From Candidatus Kapaibacterium sp. (GTDB lineage: Bacteria; Bacteroidota; Ignavibacteria; Kapaibacteriales; UBA4661), in the NCBI GenBank assembly GCA_025455065.1, contig JALONG010000005.1, positions 1-64,000 on the forward strand: 64,000 nucleotides of DNA, read 5' to 3'. A program made the position numbers and the translations under genes. Each line of letters opens with the position of its first letter. The stretch's first letter is position 1. Under the pieces are notes generated by a model. The model ran no database searches. It saw only the letters and a program-made list of their open reading frames with translations, and had not been told where the DNA came from. Positions 18,897 through 27,390 of the stretch are shown in pieces.

Positions 18897-19745
18897 ATGA
18901 AGATAATTCAGCCGGACGGCAAATTAGAACTTCAGAATGATGGCGCACTTGAGGTGTTTTTTATCGGCACCGGGTCTGCCTTTGCACAAGAGCATTACCA
19001 CACAAACTTCCTGATTATTAAGGGCAACGACCATATTTTGGTGGATTTCGGAGCAACCGGACCAATGGCTTTTCCAGCAACGACAGGTCGCCCCGTTACC
19101 GATATTGAAACGCTCTTCATTACGCACAGCCATTTTGACCATGTTGGCGGTGTGGAATACTTAGCGCTGCTGAATCGGTATGTCGGCATGACCACGCTCG
19201 GCAGACCGAAAATGAAAATGATTATTAACGAACAGTACCAACGCACACTCTGGGAAATGACACTCAGAGGCGGTATGGAATGGAACGAGGTAAACCGTGA
19301 AGGTGAGCGCCTGACCTTTACCGATTTTTTTGAAATAGTTCGCCCAAATTTGAAAGTATCTGTTCCCCGTGAGGTTTGGGAAGTGCAGTATGGCGCAATT
19401 AAGTTAGAAATTTTTCGTACCAATCACCTGCCAAGTCAGCCTTTTCCTTGGCAGCAGTCGTTTGTAACCTACGGCGTGTTTATTGATGACCGTATTTTTA
19501 TTTCCGGCGATACGGTTTTTGACCACGAGTTAATTTCGATGTACAGCGACCGTTCCGAATATATGTTCCACGACTGTTCGTTTATGCCGAACCCTGTTCA
19601 CGCATCGCTTCCTGAACTCCGCACCTTGCCCGAAGAGGTCAAGAAAAAAGTCTTTTTGGTGCATTATCCCGACAAAGCTGAACAGCACGATTTTACGGGC
19701 TTTGCAGGCTTGACAAAACAAGGGTATCGGTATATTTTCGATTAA
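18897..19745 (+). CDS. MBL-fold metallohydrolase
   Basis: A 282-residue metallo-beta-lactamase-fold hydrolase. The metal site motif is HSHFDH (H77, H79, D81, H82), preceded by the strand DHILVDFGATGP. Downstream His/Asp ligands are plausible in FRTNHLPSQ, ISGDTVF and the late VHYPDKAEQHDF. The fold is close to the RNase Z / ElaC / phosphodiesterase branch, so cyclic nucleotide hydrolysis is conceivable next to a cyclase gene, but the substrate cannot be assigned. The start is well supported by AAGGAG at 18883-18888; the frame is open 39 codons upstream without homology. It begins 195 bases after the cyclase gene. Confidence 0.8.
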   Translation: MKIIQPDGKLELQNDGALEVFFIGTGSAFAQEHYHTNFLIIKGNDHILVDFGATGPMAFPATTGRPVTDIETLFITHSHFDHVGGVEYLALLNRYVGMTTLGRPKMKMIINEQYQRTLWEMTLRGGMEWNEVNREGERLTFTDFFEIVRPNLKVSVPREVWEVQYGAIKLEIFRTNHLPSQPFPWQQSFVTYGVFIDDRIFISGDTVFDHELISMYSDRSEYMFHDCSFMPNPVHASLPELRTLPEEVKKKVFLVHYPDKAEQHDFTGFAGLTKQGYRYIFD

Positions 19746-19782
19746 GTTTTTTGGCTTATTCCCTCTAAATCACGCATAAAAC

Positions 19783-19812
19783 CTAGTGTTTTTGCAATCT
19801 AGTGTTTTTGCA
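19783..19812. repeat. Short direct repeat upstream of histidine kinase
   Basis: CTAGTGTTTTTGCA occurs twice (19783-19796 and 19799-19812), 16 bases apart start to start, in the gap before the histidine kinase ATG at 19850. It could be a paired regulator site or a slippage duplication. Confidence 0.45.
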
Positions 19813-19849
19813 CGTTAATTTTCCGACGTAGAATGTATTCCAACGGTGT

Positions 19850-22306
19850 ATGAGTCCCGAAACGGTGGGTTACATCATTACTGACCAAGATGTGGAACGT
19901 ATGTTTGCAAGTATTGCAACGAATCTCAGCAAAAGCGCGTTCGCTTCCCCAGACGAGCATAATCTTATCCCACAGACAGATTTTGCGCGACTGGTACATC
20001 GCTATACCATGTCGGAAAAGCCGATAGAATCACAGCTTGTTACCGATGAAGAATACGAACCCGGTAACCTGACATCGCTTTTTAAGGAATACTGGCAAGC
20101 ATCCGTGTTTCATTGGAGAACAGCAGCAATCATTAGTGCTGTTACGCCTAATGCTACACAGGATGATGTCGCCGAAGCCCATTGGAACGCCATTCTTGCT
20201 GATATTGCTGCAACGGGTATTATTCTTCGCAATACACCGCATTTTGCAGCACTGCAGCAATTAGAAGAACAAATCGGTCGCGCCCGTCAGATCTCCTATT
20301 TCAAGCACTGCCTGACCTTCCCTACCGTCGAAGCATATTCCGAAAGCCTCGCAAGACGCGATTTGACCACACTTGAGCGTATGATTCTCACCTATGGTGA
20401 AGCCTGCTGCTATGCCTCGCGCAAAGATGAGGAGCGCTTTGAACACTCCGCGCTCAAGTTTGTGAATTTATGCAGTGCGGATTTACCCGCAATGTGCGCC
20501 CCCGCATACCAACTGCTTGGTTTGCTCAGGCAATTCGGTAAATCACAGACCGAAGCAACCGAAAAACTTCGCTCTTACATTTACAACCTCCGAACCCAGC
20601 ACCCATCGCCTTTTGTGAGGTTTTATACCGAAATTTTGCATCACGAAGATATTCTCAATTTTGACTATTGGGCAGGAAGCGTTAAACAGAAAACCATCTG
20701 GAATTTTCGTGCCGTGCAGACGCTGGAACTCGCTATTTCGCTTGATTTGCCGCCTTCGTGGTACAGCTATTTGCAGTACACCATTGCCCAGCGCAGTTCC
20801 TATTCTGGCATTTACGACATTGCCCGCGAGATGATTCAAGGTTTGGAGCGCAAACACTCGCTGTATGCGCTGGTGGCGCACGGATATTTTTGGGCGGAAC
20901 AAGAACGCCATGATAAGGCAGCGACCGTCTATCAAGAACTCATCGAACTCATTGAAGAAGACCACTCCACATCAGCACGAAGCACCTACGAAAAAGCTCC
21001 GGCAATTAAGCAGCAAGACGTGGCGTTTTGTTATTACTACGCCGCACAAGCAATGTTTAACATTCGCAGCAATGAAGAACACGTAGGGCTGTGTGCAAGC
21101 TACATTGAGAAATTTTTCCTTTGGTCGGAATACCTCTCGCAATCGGCACGGCGCGTCTTGCAGAAAATTTGCCGTGCTATGCAAAGCGAACTAATGCACG
21201 ATTTACCGCAGGCTGCGGCGCATTACGAGGAATATGTCGGGTTGCTTGCCGAAGATGATTACATTAGCAAAATCAAGACGCTCTCGCATCTTGCGCAATT
21301 ATACGCCGAATATCTGCAAAATTTCACCAAAGCAGATCAACACCTGCAATCGCTCAAACACCTTCTTCCGCAAATCCAGCGCAATTCCGCACAAAACCTT
21401 GATATTGAGGCTAACGACGAAGCCCTCATCGCTGACCACACCACGCTTATTCAGCTTTGGCTGACGAAGTATTCGCTCAAAGCCACACAAAAAGTGATGT
21501 CGTCACTGGATTCGGTGACAAGCCAGCTTGGGTCGGCGTTTCAGCTTTTGGAAACCCAAAATGAGCGCTTGACAAACGTAAATCAAAACTTGGTGGATTT
21601 GAACAATGAGAAAAATGAGTTTTTGGGCATTGTGGCACATGATTTGAAAAACCCGCTTGCCAGCATTTTACTCGGAATTGAGATGCTTCAGCGCTACCAA
21701 GAGCGCATGACAACTGACCAGCAACAAAAAAAATACGGCGACATGATTTCCACCACTCGCCGTATGCAAGCCATTATCACGAATTTGCTGGATGTGAATG
21801 CGATTGACACTGGCAAAGTAAAACTTGTGCCGACGCAGTTCAATTTTACCGATGCTGTTCACGCTGTTGTGGACGATTATGCGGAACGTGCAAAAGAAAA
21901 AGGTATTGTGCTGCACTTTGAAGCCGAAACCGATGAAGTGCTGGCATTTGCCGATAACAATGCGTCGGTGCAGATTTTAGACAATCTCGTTTCCAATGCT
22001 GTTAAATACTCACCTTTCGACAAAAATGTATGGGTCGTCGTGAAAAAAGCTCGGAACAGCGCACAATGCCTCGTTAAAGATGAAGGTCCTGGCTTGTCAG
22101 AGGATGACAAAAAGAAACTTTTTGGTAAGTACGCCCGACTTTCCGCAAAGCCTACGGGCGGCGAACATTCTACGGGTTTGGGGTTGTCTATTGTCAAAAA
22201 ACTTGCCGAAGCAATGCACGGCAATGTTTGGTGTGAATCGGAACTTGGTCAAGGCGCGACCTTTTTCTTAGAATTGCCTTTGACAAATTCTGAAGAAGTA
22301 CCGTAG
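19850..22306 (+). CDS. Soluble sensor histidine kinase with long helical N-terminal domain
   Basis: An 818-residue histidine kinase with no membrane segment. Residues 1 to about 560 are predominantly helical and Ala/Leu/Tyr-rich, with TPR-like spacing (YQELIELIEEDHS, AAHYEEYVGLLAEDDYISKIKTLSHLAQLYAEYL). A short coiled coil (about 565-592) leads into HisKA with phospho-acceptor H597 in FLGIVAHDLKNPL. The HATPase domain has N-box SNAVKYSP, G1 DEGPGLS and G2 TGLGLSIVKKL. It probably senses an internal signal or partner protein through the N-terminal repeats. No response regulator is immediately next to it; the receiver-cyclase 1.1 kb upstream is a candidate target. It is followed within 110 bases by an amino-acid permease. 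Confidence 0.87.
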   Translation: MSPETVGYIITDQDVERMFASIATNLSKSAFASPDEHNLIPQTDFARLVHRYTMSEKPIESQLVTDEEYEPGNLTSLFKEYWQASVFHWRTAAIISAVTPNATQDDVAEAHWNAILADIAATGIILRNTPHFAALQQLEEQIGRARQISYFKHCLTFPTVEAYSESLARRDLTTLERMILTYGEACCYASRKDEERFEHSALKFVNLCSADLPAMCAPAYQLLGLLRQFGKSQTEATEKLRSYIYNLRTQHPSPFVRFYTEILHHEDILNFDYWAGSVKQKTIWNFRAVQTLELAISLDLPPSWYSYLQYTIAQRSSYSGIYDIAREMIQGLERKHSLYALVAHGYFWAEQERHDKAATVYQELIELIEEDHSTSARSTYEKAPAIKQQDVAFCYYYAAQAMFNIRSNEEHVGLCASYIEKFFLWSEYLSQSARRVLQKICRAMQSELMHDLPQAAAHYEEYVGLLAEDDYISKIKTLSHLAQLYAEYLQNFTKADQHLQSLKHLLPQIQRNSAQNLDIEANDEALIADHTTLIQLWLTKYSLKATQKVMSSLDSVTSQLGSAFQLLETQNERLTNVNQNLVDLNNEKNEFLGIVAHDLKNPLASILLGIEMLQRYQERMTTDQQQKKYGDMISTTRRMQAIITNLLDVNAIDTGKVKLVPTQFNFTDAVHAVVDDYAERAKEKGIVLHFEAETDEVLAFADNNASVQILDNLVSNAVKYSPFDKNVWVVVKKARNSAQCLVKDEGPGLSEDDKKKLFGKYARLSAKPTGGEHSTGLGLSIVKKLAEAMHGNVWCESELGQGATFFLELPLTNSEEVP

Positions 22307-22415
22307 ATACTTGTTTCAGGGATGTTTTCGCTTCGTTATACCGCGCTTGTTATCGTCGTTCTTCATGTGCCATAACCGCACGATTGCTTTCACCGCTCTT
22401 CCCTTCAAAGACTGC

Positions 22416-23873
22416 ATGAATACTGATACCGCACAGCAAACCGAACCACCCTCATCTTCCTCATCGCCGCGTTCCAAATTACTTCAAGTGCTTGGCATTG
22501 GGTTTGGGATTGCCGTTACGATTGGTGCAACGGTGAGCGGCGGTATTTTGCGCTCTCCGGCTGAAGTAGCAGCACATTTGCAAAGCCCTTGGCTTTTTGT
22601 AGGAATTTGGTTTTTGGGCGCGGTTTATGCGTTTGTCTGCTCAGTTTCCTTTGCCGAACTCAGCACGATGATGCCTCATTCCGGCGGTTTGTATGTTTTT
22701 ACCCATAAGGCGCTTGGCGATTACGCGGGTTTTGTGGTCGGCTGGACGGATTGGCTGACGAGTTGCGGCACGGTGAGCGCTTCGGCACTGCTTATCAGTG
22801 ACGTTGCAGCAGGCGTTGTTCCTGCTTTGCGAGGCAGCAGTGTGTGGTTGGCGTTTGCATTGGTTTTGCTTTTTACGGGTTTTCAATGGAGTGGTATTCG
22901 CACTAGCAGTGTTGTTCAGGGTTCGACCAGTTTATTGAAAGCGTTGGCATTGATTATTGTTGCCGTTGCCGCATTTTCGGTCGGGCGCGAATTTGTCACT
23001 CCACATTCAGGCGCAGCAATCGCTTCGCTGCCTGTTCCCACGCCGTTGTCAAATGTTGGAGAGCCTTCGCTCTGGTCGCTCATGATTGCGACAATTTTAG
23101 CGCTGCAAATCGTGATTTATATGTACGACGGTTATTACGGCGTTGTCTATTTCGGCGAGGAAGTACGCAATCCTGCGCGTGACATTCCCCGTTCAATGTT
23201 TACAAGCGTTCTCATTTCCGGTGGCATATACATTTTGCTGAACGTCGCGTTTGTCTATGTTTTACCGATTTCTCAAATCGCTTCATCAGATTTTATCGGA
23301 GGTGCAGTAGCAAAACTCACCTTCGGTGCATCGGGCGAAATGGTCGTGCGCTCGCTTATTATTCTTTGCGAACTTTCCACTATCAACGCATTTTTCCTTT
23401 TTGCAACGCGGACGCTTTTTGCTATGAGCCGCGACGGGCTTTTCACCTCACGGGCAGTGCGCGTGAGTAAAGGCGGTACGCCGAGAGTGAGCCTTTTTAT
23501 GAGCATGATTGTTGCATTGCTTTTTTTGCTTTCCGGCTCGTTTGAAAAAGCACTTTCAATTTTAACCTTTGCGGTTGTTGTCAATTATGCTCTGTCCTTT
23601 TGGTCTGTCTTTGTTTTGCGCCGCCGTGAACCTGAAACCCCGCGTCTGTACAAAGCCTGGGGCTATCCTTGGACAACAGGACTGGCGCTTGGTGTGTCGG
23701 TGTTGTTTCTCATTGGTGCTGCGGTAAGCGATGTACAGCATAGTTTGTTTGCGACTGCGGCGCTTGTTGCGAGTTATCCGGCGTATCTTGTATCGAAAAA
23801 ATTACTTCCTCCAAACAAAGACCATTTGCAAGATAATATCGCCACAAATACCGTAGAGGAAGGTCATGCGTAG
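22416..23873 (+). CDS. APC family amino acid permease
   Basis: A 485-residue polytopic transporter of the amino acid-polyamine-organocation superfamily, with about 12 hydrophobic segments. The first helix carries the substrate-binding GATVSGGILRSP (typical G-x-G-I unwound region), and FAELSTMMPHSGGLYVFTHKALGDYAGFVVGWTDWL is the classic APC helix 2-3 region. A cytoplasmic Ser-rich N-terminus precedes it. The exact substrate is unknown. The start at MNTDTAQQ is chosen because the upstream open frame (from 22311) looks non-coding and nearly abuts the kinase stop. Confidence 0.85.
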   Translation: MNTDTAQQTEPPSSSSSPRSKLLQVLGIGFGIAVTIGATVSGGILRSPAEVAAHLQSPWLFVGIWFLGAVYAFVCSVSFAELSTMMPHSGGLYVFTHKALGDYAGFVVGWTDWLTSCGTVSASALLISDVAAGVVPALRGSSVWLAFALVLLFTGFQWSGIRTSSVVQGSTSLLKALALIIVAVAAFSVGREFVTPHSGAAIASLPVPTPLSNVGEPSLWSLMIATILALQIVIYMYDGYYGVVYFGEEVRNPARDIPRSMFTSVLISGGIYILLNVAFVYVLPISQIASSDFIGGAVAKLTFGASGEMVVRSLIILCELSTINAFFLFATRTLFAMSRDGLFTSRAVRVSKGGTPRVSLFMSMIVALLFLLSGSFEKALSILTFAVVVNYALSFWSVFVLRRREPETPRLYKAWGYPWTTGLALGVSVLFLIGAAVSDVQHSLFATAALVASYPAYLVSKKLLPPNKDHLQDNIATNTVEEGHA

Positions 23874-23880
23874 AAGTATC

Positions 23881-23916
23881 GTTCATTACGAAGTTCATTA
23901 CGAAGTTCATTACGAA
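23881..23916. repeat. Three tandem 12-bp repeats
   Basis: GTTCATTACGAA is repeated three times exactly, followed by a degenerate fourth start (GTTCTTATCG). The array lies in the 63-base gap between the permease stop and the histidine kinase ATG, ending 20 bases before the ATG. Confidence 0.85.
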
Positions 23917-23936
23917 GTTCTTATCGTTTTTTCGCC

Positions 23937-25541
23937 ATGATTCAACTTTCGTTTCGTTTGCGTCTGACGCTTTGGTACACGCTGCTAGTGGCTTTGCCGC
24001 TTGGCTTGGTGATACTTTTTGCGTATGTCACAGTGCAAAGCGAATTGAATGATAATTTGGATTCTTCGCTTCAGCGTGTGGCTTCATCACTGGATTTCAT
24101 CATTCGTAAAAAACAAAGCGAAACGCAGCAACCGCTTTTGCCATCGCAGTCGGAACGCCCACGCAACGAAAAAACAAAACCCTCCGAAAAAGTTGATTAT
24201 TTCGAGTTTTTCCGTGCCGAAGAGCGGCGGCGATTTGTCGGACCGATACTGCCTCCCAAAGACACCTCCGCACAAAAAGAAGAAAAAGCCGATATAGTCT
24301 GGTCTGCGGTCTATGAGCATATTTTGCTGAATCCCAAAAACTACTTTATTCAAGTTGCCGATTCCGCAGGTACTATCGCATGGCGCTCTGACAATCTCCA
24401 ACAGCATAAGTGGTCATTGCCCCTGCCCTCAGTCGGGATGCTGCCCGGAGACACCTTTCCTTTTCGCTACACCATTCCCACAGTTGCCTTGGGCAAACAA
24501 CGCTTGCGCGTGTTCGTATTTCATACAGGCACAGTGCAAATGTCCGTCGGGTATCCGGTCGAAGAAATCGAAACAACACTGAATGACTTGTTTTCGTCCT
24601 TGCTTGTTGCCACGCCGATTGTTCTGCTCTTGGCGCTGGTTATCGGTTCGCTCTTGGCAAAATATTTCGTGCAGCCAGTGGAAGAAATTACGCGCCTCGC
24701 CGACGAAATCACCGAACACAATCTAAGCCAGCGCTTGCCTGTGCGCAATGTGAACGACGAAATTACGCGGCTTACGCTCACGCTCAATGCAATGATTGAG
24801 CGCCTTGAAGGCTCTTTTGCGCAAATACGACAATTCACCGGCGATGCCTCGCATGAGCTCAGAACACCTCTTGCGATTCTCATGGGCGAACTTGAGGTAG
24901 CGCTTCATTCCAAAAAAACTTCGCTCGAATACCAAGAAACAATCGCCAGCGCTCTTGAAGAAGTGAGCCGTTTGTCGCAAGTGGTAAAAAATCTTCTCGA
25001 ACTTTCTCGTGCTGACGCAGGACAAGTGCCGTTGGATTTGCACGAACTCAATATCACTGCGCTTTTGGAGGATATGGTCGAAGATGCAATGATTTTGGCA
25101 GAAGAAAAAACCATCAGCGTCAGTGCAAACATTGAGCGGCGCGTCATCATGCACGGCGACAAAGTGCGCTTGCATCAGGCATTGTTGAACATCATTGACA
25201 ATGCTGTTAAATACACACCCGCAGGCGGCACGATGACGATTGCCCTGCGTGTGCAAGACGATGAAGTGCTTATTTCCGTCAGCGATAGCGGCTATGGTAT
25301 TCCCGAAGAAGATATGCCCCATATTTTTGACCGTTTTTACCGCGTGGATAAATCACGCTCAACAAACATTAGCGGTCACGGTTTAGGGCTGTCTATCGTC
25401 AAGTGGGTTGTGGAAGCGCATCGCGGTAGAATCAAGGTTACAAGCACGGTTGGCAAAGGTACGATATTTTTTCTGTGGTTGCCTTTGGAGCAGCCGGAAA
25501 TGAAAACAGTTTCCACTAATCAAGCGCTGCAAGGCGCATAA
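23937..25541 (+). CDS. Membrane sensor histidine kinase with HAMP domain
   Basis: A 534-residue inner-membrane sensor kinase of the CusS/BaeS type. TM1 spans about residues 12-30 and TM2 about 218-240, enclosing a periplasmic domain of roughly 185 residues rich in Lys, Glu and Pro. HAMP follows (QPVEEITRLADEITEHNLSQRLP), then HisKA with H306 in DASHELRTPLAILMGELE and a HATPase domain with N-box IIDNAVKYTP, G1 DSGYGIPEEDMPHIFDRFYR and G2 GHGLGLSIVKWV. Kinases of this class usually sit next to an OmpR-type regulator; here none is adjacent, and the next gene is mnmE, so it is an orphan in this region. Confidence 0.92.
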   Translation: MIQLSFRLRLTLWYTLLVALPLGLVILFAYVTVQSELNDNLDSSLQRVASSLDFIIRKKQSETQQPLLPSQSERPRNEKTKPSEKVDYFEFFRAEERRRFVGPILPPKDTSAQKEEKADIVWSAVYEHILLNPKNYFIQVADSAGTIAWRSDNLQQHKWSLPLPSVGMLPGDTFPFRYTIPTVALGKQRLRVFVFHTGTVQMSVGYPVEEIETTLNDLFSSLLVATPIVLLLALVIGSLLAKYFVQPVEEITRLADEITEHNLSQRLPVRNVNDEITRLTLTLNAMIERLEGSFAQIRQFTGDASHELRTPLAILMGELEVALHSKKTSLEYQETIASALEEVSRLSQVVKNLLELSRADAGQVPLDLHELNITALLEDMVEDAMILAEEKTISVSANIERRVIMHGDKVRLHQALLNIIDNAVKYTPAGGTMTIALRVQDDEVLISVSDSGYGIPEEDMPHIFDRFYRVDKSRSTNISGHGLGLSIVKWVVEAHRGRIKVTSTVGKGTIFFLWLPLEQPEMKTVSTNQALQGA

Positions 25542-25577
25542 AATCTAACGCTACAAACCACATTCTAACGTTTTAGT

Positions 25578-26948
25578 ATGCTCGTTTTCGACGCAATTTG
25601 TGCCTTAGCAACACCGCCCGGAGTGGCGGGACTAGCGATTGTACGGCTTTCCGGCAATGGTGCGTTTGATATTGCCGATAAATGTTTTCGCGGAAAACAC
25701 CCACTCAGCGAGGCAAAAAGCCACACAATTCTTTTTGGTACATTTGTTTACGGTGATTCACATAACGGCGAAACACCGATTGACCAAGTAACGGCATTCA
25801 TCTACAAAGCGCCTCATTCCTACACGGGCGAAGATACGGTTGAGTTTGGTTGTCATGGTGGAACGATTGTGTATCAGGAAATTTTGGAGGCACTTATTGC
25901 TGCCGGCGCTCGCCCTGCTGCGCCCGGCGAGTTCACCAAACGGGCATTTTTGAATCAAAAAATTGACCTCACGCAAGCAGAAGCCGTCGGCGACCTTATT
26001 CACGCTGTATCGCAGCAAGGAAGCCATGCGGCGGCACGTCAGCTTATGGGCGGCTTCACACGGCGTTTGGCGGAATTACGCGAGAAACTTTTGGAATTAT
26101 GCGGGTTGCTGGAACTAGAATTGGACTTTAGTCAGGAAGACATTGAACTCATTGACAAGGGCGTTTTAGCCGAGAGAATTGAGGAAACACGAGGGTTTTG
26201 CTTAGAATTAGCGCAATCGTTCAAATCGGCGGAAATTGCGCGGACGGGCTACAGCGTTGGTATTGTGGGCTATCCCAATGCCGGAAAATCTTCGCTCTTG
26301 AACGCACTTTTGGACAGAAAACGAGCAATCGTCAGTGCGACACCCGGCACAACGCGGGATTATATCGAAGAAATGCTGCATCTGGACGGCGCAGCAGTGC
26401 GGCTTATTGACACCGCAGGCTTTCGAGAAAGCGATGATACAATCGAAGTAGAAGGTATAGAACTTGCAGTGGAACTGCTCCGGCAGTGCCATTTAATTTT
26501 GGTATTGAATGATATTTCCGAAGGCAAGAACCACTCCGCACCGCTTCTGGCAAGCCTTCGTGCGCAATTCGGTGATGCCGATGTAGAACTTGTGCAAACA
26601 AAAATTGATACGGTTTCGACCGTAGAGGCAAGCAATGACGGGCTTTTGCAGCTATCGTCCCAAACAGGCGCAGGTATCCGTGAATTGAAACAATTCCTTG
26701 CAACCAAGGCTGCATCGGCTTCGGGAGCAATGCAAGACACGCTTATCAATGCACGTCAGGCTGCTTTACTCACGCAAGCCGCAGAATCACTTGCGAAAGC
26801 ACGGGAAGCAGCATTAGCGGGAGAATCGAATGAATTTACGGCGATTGATTTGCGCACGGCACTTAAAAACATTGGTGAAATCACAGGCGCAGTCTGGAAT
26901 GATGACATTTTGAACGCTGTTTTTGGGAAATTTTGTATCGGGAAATAA
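25578..26948 (+). CDS. mnmE: tRNA uridine-5-carboxymethylaminomethyl(34) synthesis GTPase MnmE
   Basis: GTPase that, with MnmG, installs cmnm5 on the wobble uridine of several tRNAs, including tRNA-Lys(UUU). At 456 residues it has the normal length: N-terminal tetrahydrofolate-binding domain (1-120), helical domain, and an inserted Ras-like G domain. G1 is GYPNAGKSS (231-239), G2 TPGTTR (255-260), G3 DTAG (278-281). The G4 motif reads TKID (341-344), with Thr in place of the usual Asn of NKxD. The C-terminus ends FCIGK with the conserved Cys453. It is immediately followed by a tRNA-Lys(UUU) gene on the other strand, one of its own likely substrates. Confidence 0.95.
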   Translation: MLVFDAICALATPPGVAGLAIVRLSGNGAFDIADKCFRGKHPLSEAKSHTILFGTFVYGDSHNGETPIDQVTAFIYKAPHSYTGEDTVEFGCHGGTIVYQEILEALIAAGARPAAPGEFTKRAFLNQKIDLTQAEAVGDLIHAVSQQGSHAAARQLMGGFTRRLAELREKLLELCGLLELELDFSQEDIELIDKGVLAERIEETRGFCLELAQSFKSAEIARTGYSVGIVGYPNAGKSSLLNALLDRKRAIVSATPGTTRDYIEEMLHLDGAAVRLIDTAGFRESDDTIEVEGIELAVELLRQCHLILVLNDISEGKNHSAPLLASLRAQFGDADVELVQTKIDTVSTVEASNDGLLQLSSQTGAGIRELKQFLATKAASASGAMQDTLINARQAALLTQAAESLAKAREAALAGESNEFTAIDLRTALKNIGEITGAVWNDDILNAVFGKFCIGK

Positions 26949-27001
26949 TGCCGATTTCTACCCCTTTTTCACTGCACGTTAGTAAGTATTTTTTTGCACA
27001 A

Positions 27002-27036
27002 AAAAACCCTGTAATACTGGTGATTACAGGGTTTTT
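27002..27036. terminator. Bidirectional terminator between mnmE and tRNA-Lys
   Basis: A perfect 14-bp stem (27002-27015 with 27023-27036) with a seven-base loop. A-runs flank the left side and T-runs the right side, so it works for mnmE on the plus strand and for tRNA-Lys on the minus strand. Confidence 0.9.
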
Positions 27037-27044
27037 GTTTTTTG

Positions 27045-27116
27045 TGACCCCGGATGGTTTCGAACCATCGGCCCTTTGATTAAAAGTCAAATGCTCTACC
27101 ACTGAGCTACGGGGTC
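27045..27116 (-). tRNA. tRNA-Lys (anticodon TTT)
   Basis: A complete cloverleaf on the minus strand: 7-bp acceptor stem (GACCCCG/CGGGGTC), D arm GCTC...GAGC, anticodon stem TTTGA/TCAAA around the loop CTTTTAA (anticodon TTT), five-base variable loop, and T arm GATGG-TTCGAAA-CCATC. The discriminator base is A. CCA is not encoded, so it must be added afterwards. Confidence 0.97.
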
Positions 27117-27142
27117 AGCCATTGCCTAATGCAATAGAATCA

Positions 27143-27173
27143 CAAATATAGGGGGTTTTCGTATTTCCACAAA
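27143..27173 (-). promoter_or_regulatory. Bacteroidota-type promoter of tRNA-Lys
   Basis: On the minus strand, TTTG (27173-27170) is separated by exactly 19 bases from TATATTTG (27150-27143), an excellent fit to the Bacteroidota primary sigma factor pattern TTTG-N19-TAnnTTTG. The -7 element lies 26 bases before the mature tRNA 5' end. Confidence 0.8.
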
Positions 27174-27390
27174 AAAATATTTTCGTTTGCCTAAATAAGC
27201 CTATTATTTTCAACAGAAAAAAGGGTGCTTTTTATGTTCATCCTCATACCATGAGCAACATTACTAATCCGTGATTTGGAAACTTGTGTATGCGCAGATG
27301 CGAAAAATTTCCTATTTTTGCGCTTCGTTATTGTCATCGTCATCGGATGCGTCATCCGCTTTTCTTCACACTTTTGAATTATCATCAACT

